Origin: Pseudomonadota bacterium
Lineage (GTDB): Bacteria; Pseudomonadota; Gammaproteobacteria; Steroidobacterales; Steroidobacteraceae
Direction: 5' to 3'
DNA: 35,460 bases
Assembly: GCA_023417315.1 (NCBI GenBank)
Contig: JAEZFW010000039.1
Coordinates: 1-35,460, forward strand
A model generated the notes under the pieces. The model had not been told where the DNA came from. It was given only the letters and a program-made list of their open reading frames with translations, and did no database searches. Positions within the stretch are counted from its first letter, which is position 1. Each line of letters starts with the position of its first letter. Shown piece by piece: positions 22,751 to 29,320 of the stretch. The position numbers and the translations under genes are program-made.

Positions 22751-23353
22751 ATGATGACCCACGCCTGGCCCGAACCTGTCACCTTGCGCGGTCAGCACGC
22801 CACCTTGATACCCTTGGCGCACGAACATCATGACGGCCTAGCGCAAGCCGTTCGCGACGGTGAGCTTTGGAATCTCTGGTACACCTCCGTGCCTCGACCC
22901 GAGAACATGCGAGCGGAGATCGAGCGCCGTCTCGCATTGCAGCGCAGCGGATCGATGCTGCCTTTCACCGTCTTTGACGCAAACGGCGAAGCTGCGGGCA
23001 TGACGACGTACATGGATATCGATGCCGCCAACAAGCGCTTGGAGATCGGTTCGACCTGGTATCGAAAATCGGTTCAGCGCACCGCGCTCAACACCGAGTG
23101 CAAGCTCATGTTGTTGCGTCATGCATTCGAGTATCTCGAGTGCGTCGCCGTCGAATTCCGAACGCACTTCTTCAATCATCAAAGTCGACGCGCAATCGAG
23201 CGGCTGGGCGCCAAGCTCGACGGTATCCTGCGCAATCACCGGCGGCTCCGTGACGGCTCGCTTCGCGACACGTGCGTGTACAGCATCATCGCGACCGAGT
23301 GGCCCGCGGTGAATCGGCATCTACTCCATCAGCTTCAATCGGGCGAACGTTAG
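22751..23353 (+). CDS. GNAT-family N-acetyltransferase (RimJ/RimL-like)
   Basis: The product is 200 aa. The region from residue ~10 (PVTLRGQHATLIPL) to ~180 matches the acetyltransferase fold: AAGMTTYMDIDAANKRLEIG is the beta-4/beta-5 region, STWYRKSVQRTALNTECKLM holds the CoA-pyrophosphate loop (R/Q-x-x-G/A variant), and VEFRTHFFNHQSRRAIERLG is the C-terminal helix pair typical of RimL-type proteins. It is likely to acetylate an amine on a small molecule or a protein N-terminus. It begins with ATGATG, with no strong ribosome-binding site, and is divergent from the Cys-rich protein gene 274 bp away. It is followed by a 266-bp gap, so probably monocistronic. The substrate is unknown. Confidence 0.88.
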   Translation: MMTHAWPEPVTLRGQHATLIPLAHEHHDGLAQAVRDGELWNLWYTSVPRPENMRAEIERRLALQRSGSMLPFTVFDANGEAAGMTTYMDIDAANKRLEIGSTWYRKSVQRTALNTECKLMLLRHAFEYLECVAVEFRTHFFNHQSRRAIERLGAKLDGILRNHRRLRDGSLRDTCVYSIIATEWPAVNRHLLHQLQSGER

Positions 23354-23619
23354 ACTCGCTCGCTCGCGAGAGCCCGCGATTTCCTACGCCTGAGCGGCTA
23401 AGGCCCACGTGCGCATGTGTAATTTGCATGCCCGTGCGCGAGAGTGACTTTCGCTGGAGTGTGCTAGGCCTGCACAGCGCCTTCGCACGCGACGCGCGTG
23501 CAACTTTCGTCTCACACGCATCGTTGTATCTGCGTTGAAAGCTCCGACTTGCGCCTCGCACCTGGTGCGTACGGCGAGGGCGAGCTTCTCGAGATCCATT
23601 CAGCAGCGAGGAGCACCGT
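23354..23619. other. leader region of the envelope-protein operon
   Basis: These 266 bp contain no gene that I can support. They hold short GC dyads (for example CTCGC/GCGAG near 23360) and the ribosome-binding site GAGGAG before the next start. A promoter is expected but not clearly recognised. Confidence 0.3.
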
Positions 23620-24216
23620 ATGGCCACTACCGATAGAAATTACTCGTCTTCCGGGAAGACTGGGATCACCGAGCGCATCAAGCAGGACGGCAAACAGAAG
23701 CTCGAGAGCACCAAGCGCTCCGCGGCCGATCAGATCGACCAAGTCGCGCAAGCTTTGACTCGAGCGGGCGAAGAGCTGAATCAGAGTCAGCCTACGCTCG
23801 CGAACTACGCCTCGCAGGTTGCCTCCACCGTGCACAATCTCTCGACGAGGCTGCGCGACGGCAACATGGAAGAGCTTCTGAGCGATACGCGAGAGCTCGC
23901 CCGCCGCAATCCAGGAATGTTCCTCATCGGCGGTGTGGCGCTCGGTTTTGCCTTGTCTCGCTTCCTGAAGGCCTCGGGCGATGAGATGCAGTCCGGCGGG
24001 TATGCGCAGTCTGGCGACTACGGCACCGAGGATTACTCCTCCAATCCCGGTTATGGGACGAGCGGCACGGGCTACACGGGCCCAAGCCAGAGCAGCTCAT
24101 CGTTCGGTTCGCAAGACAGCTCGACGCTCGATGTCGAGTCGTCTTCCTATTCCTCGGGCACGTCCGGCACGCGCAGCCGCGATGACTTCTCGAGCTCAAG
24201 GTCGAATGGGGGCTGA
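23620..24216 (+). CDS. membrane-anchored hypothetical protein with Ser/Gly-rich tail
   Basis: The product is 198 aa. An N-terminal helical, charged region (about 15-90; ERIKQDGKQKLESTKRSAAD, then DQVAQALTRAGEELNQ) probably forms an amphipathic or coiled-coil stretch. One short hydrophobic segment (about 105-117, GMFLIGGVALGFALSRFL) is likely membrane-inserted. The tail from about 125 to the end is low-complexity Ser/Gly/Tyr/Asp. The arrangement recalls ElaB/YqjD-type envelope proteins, which bind ribosomes or the inner membrane in stationary phase. No named family is certain. The start has a GAGGAG ribosome-binding site, and it is first of three co-directional genes (2-bp gap to the next). 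Confidence 0.82.
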   Translation: MATTDRNYSSSGKTGITERIKQDGKQKLESTKRSAADQIDQVAQALTRAGEELNQSQPTLANYASQVASTVHNLSTRLRDGNMEELLSDTRELARRNPGMFLIGGVALGFALSRFLKASGDEMQSGGYAQSGDYGTEDYSSNPGYGTSGTGYTGPSQSSSSFGSQDSSTLDVESSSYSSGTSGTRSRDDFSSSRSNGG

Positions 24217-24218
24217 CA

Positions 24219-24638
24219 ATGTCTACCGACTACACAAGCATGTCCGGCGCGAGAGGACCGTCCGACCAAGAGTCGGCCGCGAATCTCGTCAGCCGCCTCG
24301 TCGGCGATTTCACAGCATTGTTCCGTAACGAGCTCGCGCTTGCGAAAGCGGAATTCTCCAAGGCGGCCACGAACGTCAAAATCGGCGCAGCAGGCATCGC
24401 GGCGGCTGCAGCGGTGTTGCTCGCCGGCGCGCTGGCGCTCGTTGCAGCAGCGATTCTTGGATTGGCGGAGGTCATGGATCCATGGCTTGCGGCACTCGTC
24501 GTCGGCGTGGCGCTCGGTGTCATCGGATTCGTGATGCTGCAATCGGCGAAGAAGAAGCTCGAGCCTTCCAATCTCTCGATGGAGCGCACACAGCACTCAT
24601 TACGTAGAGATGCGGAAGTGGTCGCAAGGAGAACCTAA
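24219..24638 (+). CDS. YqjE/phage-holin-3_6-like membrane protein
   Basis: The product is 139 aa. An N-terminal cytosolic amphipathic helix (about 22-50, LVSRLVGDFTALFRNELALA) is followed by two transmembrane helices (about 53-80 and 88-108) and a charged C-terminus. This is the layout of the Phage_holin_3_6/YqjE family, whose name is historical; members are usually chromosomal envelope proteins, not lytic holins. Gene order, between a tail-rich one-TM protein and a DUF3618 protein, matches the common yqjD-yqjE-yqjK-like or DUF3618 cassettes. Precise function is unknown; membrane stress or cell-envelope organisation is the usual suggestion. Confidence 0.85.
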   Translation: MSTDYTSMSGARGPSDQESAANLVSRLVGDFTALFRNELALAKAEFSKAATNVKIGAAGIAAAAAVLLAGALALVAAAILGLAEVMDPWLAALVVGVALGVIGFVMLQSAKKKLEPSNLSMERTQHSLRRDAEVVARRT

Positions 24639-25457
24639 ATGTGCGCCATGTCCTCCGATAGAGACACCGTCAAACGCGACCCCGCTGATTTGGAGCAGCA
24701 AGCTGCTCAAATCCGTGCCGATATGGATCGCACGTTGAGTGCGCTGGAGCGCAAGTTCTCGCCGGAACAACTTATCGATCGCTCGCTCGGCTACTTTCGT
24801 GAGCACGGGGGCGAGCTCAGACAGACTGTAGGAGCCACTATGAGAAACAATCCCGTTCCAATCGTATTGACCCTCGCGGGCCTGACTTGGCTGGTCACAT
24901 CCAGCTACAACAAGCGCCAACCGCCGGGCGAGGATCTGCAATCGCGGTTCTCGCGCTCGAACGTCGGCCAGAAGCTGCAACAGCGCGCATCCTCGGCGCG
25001 CGAGCGTTTGCACTCGGCCGCCGACTCGGCGCGCCAACGCTTCAGCCGCAGCGACTCCAGCACCGAATACGGCAGCAGCGAGTACGGGGACTATGGCGAT
25101 TACGGCTCGACGAGCAGCAGCGGTCGGTTCTCGAACGCGATCCATTCGGCGCGTGACTCGGCGCGCACTCGCGTAAGTCAAGCACAGGACCGCGTTTACA
25201 ACATGCTCGAGGAGCAACCGCTGGTCGTCGGCGCACTTGCAGTCGCTGTCGGCGCGATTATCGGCACCGCAATTCCGACGACGACGTACGAGAACCGGAT
25301 GCTCGGCCCGACGCGCGACCGCACCCTATCGAAGGCGCAGCAGCTCGGCGAGCAACAGTACGAACAGCTGAAAGAGACGGTGCAAACCCAAGGTTCATCG
25401 ACGACTGGAACGCAACAGTCGTCCGGAACCGAGTCTGGCCTGAGCGGGCGGGCCTAG
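24639..25457 (+). CDS. DUF3618-domain envelope protein
   Basis: The product is 272 aa. The N-terminus (about 13-60, DPADLEQQAAQIRADMDRTL) is the DUF3618 domain; it is followed by a membrane helix (about 70-90, PVPIVLTLAGLTWLVTSSY). A Ser/Arg/Tyr-rich linker holds two similar segments (RLHSAADSARQRFSRSDSS and FSNAIHSARDSARTRVSQAQ). A second membrane helix (about 195-212, PLVVGALAVAVGAIIGTAIP) precedes a Gln/Ser/Thr-rich tail. The ATG has an AAGGAG ribosome-binding site and follows the preceding stop directly. A strong terminator ends the operon. The role is unknown, but the fold repeats suggest an inner-membrane scaffold. Confidence 0.85.
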   Translation: MCAMSSDRDTVKRDPADLEQQAAQIRADMDRTLSALERKFSPEQLIDRSLGYFREHGGELRQTVGATMRNNPVPIVLTLAGLTWLVTSSYNKRQPPGEDLQSRFSRSNVGQKLQQRASSARERLHSAADSARQRFSRSDSSTEYGSSEYGDYGDYGSTSSSGRFSNAIHSARDSARTRVSQAQDRVYNMLEEQPLVVGALAVAVGAIIGTAIPTTTYENRMLGPTRDRTLSKAQQLGEQQYEQLKETVQTQGSSTTGTQQSSGTESGLSGRA

Positions 25458-25479
25458 CTCATTTCAGCTTCCGCTGACG

Positions 25480-25519
25480 AAAGCACCTGACGCGAGAGCG
25501 TTGGGTGCTTTTTTTTTTG
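25480..25519 (+). terminator. Rho-independent terminator of the envelope-protein operon
   Basis: AAGCACC (25481-25487) and GGTGCTT (25504-25510) form the outer stem, ACGC and GCGT an inner stem with loop GAGA, and a run of nine T residues follows. It starts about 25 bp after the DUF3618 stop. It is the clearest intrinsic terminator in the window. Confidence 0.92.
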
Positions 25520-25854
25520 AGAAGAAGGCCGGACGAACTAACGACGTCAAGCAGGCCGGTCGAAGGGCAGCCTTCGCGTTCGCAGCCGAACGCTGCGGCA
25601 AGGGAGCCTCTCGGCAGGGAAGCCGTGCGGGCGACGGCAAGGGGGCCTGTCGGCAAGGCCAGAACTTCTATCTGGGCCACTGTCCCTGAATTCCTGCCTC
25701 AACTTGCTTTGCTTTCTGACCCTGCCGATAGGCTTCCTTGCCGTCGGTAGTACGGCCTCCCCTGCCGATAGGCTCCCTTGCCGTCGCCCGCACGGCTTCC
25801 CTGCTGCATCCCTTCTTCCGCCCACGCTGCAGCTTCGGCAGCTAAACTAAGCTG
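25520..25854. other. non-coding stretch packed with hairpins and a 41-bp-unit repeat
   Basis: This 335-bp gap lies between the terminator and the mscS-like gene. It holds two small perfect hairpins (25561-25576, CGAAGG/CCTTCG; and 25580-25596, CGCAGC/GCTGCG) and the repeat cluster described separately. Short open frames are only by-products of GC-rich repeats. A promoter for the downstream gene probably lies after 25805. Confidence 0.5.
25593..25805. repeat. inverted pair of ~41-bp repeat units
   Basis: A 42-bp arm at 25614-25655 has its reverse complement at 25763-25804 with two mismatches. Each arm is part of a unit of about 41 bp containing GGGAAGCCGTGCGGGCGACGG and GCCTATCGGCAGG-like parts. 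A second, shorter copy of the unit flanks the arm on the left (from about 25593) and another on the right (about 25720-25762). The interior is about 100 bp. Confidence 0.85.
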
Positions 25855-27756
25855 ATGCGCCCACCGCTTCGTTATCTATATCTACTAACCCTCCTGTTTC
25901 CCTTTGCGCTTCGCGCCGCCGAGTCGGAGGCGACATCGCCTCCTGCAGCTTTGGAATCGCGGGCGGTGATGACCGGAGATCAAGTCATTCAGATCCTCGA
26001 TGCCACGGTCGAGTGGTACCGCACACTGGGGATTCAGCAGCAAGCGGCGACGCAGCCGAGCGATTTGTTGATTCTTTATGCGAATCGACAGACTGCAGAT
26101 AAGGTCGTTGCGCTGGCGTTCGAGATCGCGCGAGCCAATGCCGAGCTCTTGAGCAGCGAGGCGAGCGTGCGCGCAACTGCGGAAGATCCTACCTCGGTGC
26201 AGTCGCTCACTCTTCGGCAGCGGCAGCTCGATGAGCGAAGGAAGACGATTGCGGCGGAGATCGAGAGTGTGCGCAAACAGGCCGCGGCTGCAGCGCGCCA
26301 AGAGCGCAGCGAGCTTCAAGCGCGGATCGAAGCGCTGCAGGGCGAGCTCGATCTGATCAATGCGCGACGAAACTACCTCGCCAATCAAGAACGTTTTGCC
26401 TACGAGACCGGACGCGATGAGTTCGGTGCGAACGCGCTGAAGGCGCACATCGACGCGGTCGCAGCTTCGATTCCTGCGAGCAGCGGTGTGACGGCTTCTT
26501 CCGGGCAATCCGGTCCAGCCGGCGCGACCACAGCCGCGGTCACCACGCCATCGCTCGCGCCTCCGACCACGCTCAGTCGCTTCGGCATATGGGATCTCGC
26601 GTCCACCGTTTTTCGCCTCACTGCAAAGCGCAACACGATCGATACCGTCGATAGCCGTACTGCAGAGCTGCAGGAATTATTCGCGCAAGTTCGCACGACA
26701 CCGCTTGCCCGACTGGATGCCCTGACTCAGAGCGGCCAAGTCCTCGCCGCGCGTATCGAAGATGCCGAAGCTGCTGATCTGCGAGCGCTGCGGGATCAAT
26801 ACGACACCTTGGCCTGGCTGTTTCAACAGACCTCCGCGATCGCCACACCGCTGAATCGAGCCGACGTGCTCCTCGCGCAGTACCGTCGCAATCTCGAAAA
26901 CTGGCGCGATATCACCGATCGGCAGTATCGCGACGCCCTGAAAGCACTCGGCTGGCGAGTGCTGTTGTTCGCGACCTTGCTCGCGATCGTTTTTGGCGTT
27001 GCCTACGTTTGGCGGCGGGCGATCTTCCGCTATGTGCAGGATTCGCGGCGCAGAGCGCGATTGCTCCTGCTACAGAAGGTGCTCGTCTGGGCGCTCGTGG
27101 TCGCGATCGCCGCCTCGACGTTTGCAACCGAGCTCGGCTCACTTGCGACGTTCGCAGGTCTCATCACCGCCGGTCTCGCGGTCGCAATGCAAAGCGTGCT
27201 CGTCTCGCTCGTGGGTTACTTCTTCTTGATCGGCAGATATGGCATTCGAGTGGGAGATCGCGTGCAGATCGGCAATGTCGTAGGCGAGGTGATCGAGATG
27301 GGACTGGTGCGAATGCACTTGATGGAGCTCGGTGGTCAACCAGCGCTGAGCCCGACCGGACGGGTCGTCGCCTTCGCGAACTCGGTGATTTTCCAAGCTT
27401 CGAGCGGCCTGTTCAAACAGATCCCAGGGGTGGACCTCGCGTGGCATGAAATCACATTGAGCCTTCCGCAAAACGCCGACTACGCGGCTCTGAAAGACAG
27501 GCTCGCAGCGGCGGCGGCGCGCGTCATCGATGACTATCGCGAGGAGATCGTGCGCCAAGCACAAGCAATTCAAAGGACATCATCCTCGGACGAGCTCGGC
27601 GAGGTACAGCCGCAGGTGCAATTGCGCTTCTCCGCCACGGGCGTCGATGCCATCGTGCGCTACCCGGTGCAACTCACACACGCTGCCGAAATCGACGAGC
27701 GTGTCTCGCGCGAAACGTTGGCGGTGATCTCCGAGAACACGCCTGCGGCTGCGTGA
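25855..27756 (+). CDS. MscS-family mechanosensitive channel with periplasmic coiled-coil domain
   Basis: The product is 633 aa. It has a signal peptide (residues 1-21, ending RAAES). A long, mostly helical, Gln/Ala/Arg-rich region (about 75-215) probably forms a periplasmic coiled coil; a Ser/Thr/Pro linker follows. The membrane part begins about 365 (WRVLLFATLLAIVFGVAYVW, then LLQKVLVWALVVAIAAS). The pore-lining helix is near 425-455 (GLITAGLAVAMQSVLVSLVG), followed by the beta domain (IRVGDRVQIGNVVGEVIEMG). This matches large MscK/YbdG-like channels, not the minimal MscS (about 290 aa). It probably senses membrane tension or binds a ligand through its N-terminal domain. Monocistronic, with repeat DNA upstream and a convergent gene downstream. 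Confidence 0.88.
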   Translation: MRPPLRYLYLLTLLFPFALRAAESEATSPPAALESRAVMTGDQVIQILDATVEWYRTLGIQQQAATQPSDLLILYANRQTADKVVALAFEIARANAELLSSEASVRATAEDPTSVQSLTLRQRQLDERRKTIAAEIESVRKQAAAAARQERSELQARIEALQGELDLINARRNYLANQERFAYETGRDEFGANALKAHIDAVAASIPASSGVTASSGQSGPAGATTAAVTTPSLAPPTTLSRFGIWDLASTVFRLTAKRNTIDTVDSRTAELQELFAQVRTTPLARLDALTQSGQVLAARIEDAEAADLRALRDQYDTLAWLFQQTSAIATPLNRADVLLAQYRRNLENWRDITDRQYRDALKALGWRVLLFATLLAIVFGVAYVWRRAIFRYVQDSRRRARLLLLQKVLVWALVVAIAASTFATELGSLATFAGLITAGLAVAMQSVLVSLVGYFFLIGRYGIRVGDRVQIGNVVGEVIEMGLVRMHLMELGGQPALSPTGRVVAFANSVIFQASSGLFKQIPGVDLAWHEITLSLPQNADYAALKDRLAAAAARVIDDYREEIVRQAQAIQRTSSSDELGEVQPQVQLRFSATGVDAIVRYPVQLTHAAEIDERVSRETLAVISENTPAAA

Positions 27757-27777
27757 TACCCGTTATCAAGAGGAACG

Positions 27778-27807
27778 AGAATCTCGCAAGGCACGCAAAG
27801 AGATTCT
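27778..27807. terminator. hairpin between convergent genes
   Basis: AGAATCTC (27778-27785) and GAGATTCT (27800-27807) pair perfectly around a 14-nt loop, between the stops of the channel gene and the phospholipase D-like gene. It could serve both directions. No strong T-run follows, so intrinsic termination is only a possibility. Confidence 0.45.
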
Positions 27808-27824
27808 TGACTCAAGCGTCGGGG

Positions 27825-29237
27825 CTACAACCAATACCAGATCACCTTGCTTCCGAGCTCCTTCATTCGCTGGATCAGCCCGCGCTTCTGCCAACGCTCG
27901 AGCTCGAGCGGACGGCCGGCGTTCTGGTCGCGCTCGAAGATCTCCTCCATCTCCTTGCCGAGATCGCGACTGATCACGATGGCATTCACCTCGTCGTTGT
28001 GCAGAAAGCTGCGCATGTCCAAGTTTGCGGAGCCGACGATCGAAACGACGCCATCGATGACAACGCTCTTCGCATGCAGCAATGCGTCGTTTCGCTCGTA
28101 AATGCGGACGCCCGCCTTCAGCAACCGCGTATACGTCGAACGCGTTGCATGTAGGATCACACCTGAATCCGTGAAGCCCGGCGCAATCATCCGCACGTCT
28201 ACGCCTCTTTGCGCGGCGTCGACCATCGCATCGAGTATTTCCTCGTTGGGCGCGAAGTAGGCATGCGTGATCCACAGACGGGATCGCGCATTCTTGAAGG
28301 CGGCGAGGTACGTGGCATATAGCGAGCGGTCCTCACTGTTCTCCGTGTCCGTCGCTACGATCGTGACGAGATGCTGTCCATCCACCCGCGGGGTTGGAAA
28401 GTAGGTTGCTTCGCAACACCCGACCGGCTTGTCGCCCGCTCGCTCCCACGTTTGGAAGAACAGCATCTGAAGTTGCGCGACGGCTGGACCTTCGATGCGC
28501 AGATGCGTATCGCGCCAACCGTCCTCTACGCCGCGCTTCGGACCCGGTTTCGTGCTCGATGCGCTCGAGTACGTGCCGCTGATGTTGATACCGCCGGTGA
28601 ACGCAACCGCGCCGTCTACGACGATGATCTTGCGATGATCCCGGTTCTGTATTTTCCACAGGAGCGGCGTCTTCGCCGGATTCATGGGGCGGAACTCGCG
28701 GACCTCGATCTGGGCAGCGCGCAGATCGTCGAAGAATGAACTGTCCGTCTCCATGCTCCCGACGCTATCGTAAAGCACGCGCACCTCGACGCCCTCGCGC
28801 CGCTTGTCTACGAGCAGCTGCGCGAACTCGCGTCCGAGCTCGTCGTCATCGTAGATGAAGGTTTCGATGTGGACGTGATGCCGAGCGCTGCGCACGGCCT
28901 CGCGAATCGAGGCGAATGTCTGCGGGCCGTCCACGAGCGCGTGCACGTGATTGCCGGCCGTGAGCGGCTGGGTTGAGAAACGACGGACCGCTTCAATGAG
29001 CTGTTGCGCGCCGTCATCCGTGCGGTACTCAGCCAGTGCTCGATCGAGAAGGCGTTCGCCCGCGGAATTAGAGAGTGGCTGACGAGCCACCACTGGAGGC
29101 GGCTCACGCGTCGGCTCCGGCGCATCCAGGGTCATGCAGCCAGGAGCGAGCACGCAGAGCGCGGCGACGATACTCAGGCCTACCGAAGCCGGGGTGTATC
29201 TGGATTTTTTTGGGTACGGAGTCGTGACATTGACCAC
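27825..29237 (-). CDS. phospholipase D-family, cardiolipin synthase-like protein
   Basis: The product is 470 aa. It has two HKD motifs: DHRKIIVVDG (His201, Lys203, Asp208), followed by AFTGGINI; and LLHAKSVVIDG (His388, Lys390, Asp395), followed by IVGSANLDMRS. These two halves form one active site. The family makes cardiolipin from phosphatidylglycerol or hydrolyses phosphodiesters. The N-terminus has a hydrophobic segment with LAPGC (Cys34), a weak lipobox. The usual two TM helices of ClsA are missing, so it is more like ClsB/ClsC. A GTG start at 29237 gives this length. It is convergent to the channel gene and divergent from the UvrA-like gene. Confidence 0.87.
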   Translation of the reverse strand: MVNVTTPYPKKSRYTPASVGLSIVAALCVLAPGCMTLDAPEPTREPPPVVARQPLSNSAGERLLDRALAEYRTDDGAQQLIEAVRRFSTQPLTAGNHVHALVDGPQTFASIREAVRSARHHVHIETFIYDDDELGREFAQLLVDKRREGVEVRVLYDSVGSMETDSSFFDDLRAAQIEVREFRPMNPAKTPLLWKIQNRDHRKIIVVDGAVAFTGGINISGTYSSASSTKPGPKRGVEDGWRDTHLRIEGPAVAQLQMLFFQTWERAGDKPVGCCEATYFPTPRVDGQHLVTIVATDTENSEDRSLYATYLAAFKNARSRLWITHAYFAPNEEILDAMVDAAQRGVDVRMIAPGFTDSGVILHATRSTYTRLLKAGVRIYERNDALLHAKSVVIDGVVSIVGSANLDMRSFLHNDEVNAIVISRDLGKEMEEIFERDQNAGRPLELERWQKRGLIQRMKELGSKVIWYWL

Positions 29238-29320
29238 ACCCGGGAACGAGCGGTTCCGGCTGAAAGTTCCGACACGAGGCTGGCCAATGGAGGCTGGCCA
29301 ACCGGAAGATGGGAGCTTTG

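Noticed and set aside
24219..24638. Prophage remnant suggested by the holin-like name.
   Set aside because: No other phage gene is present; the YqjE family is chromosomal and the neighbours are envelope proteins.
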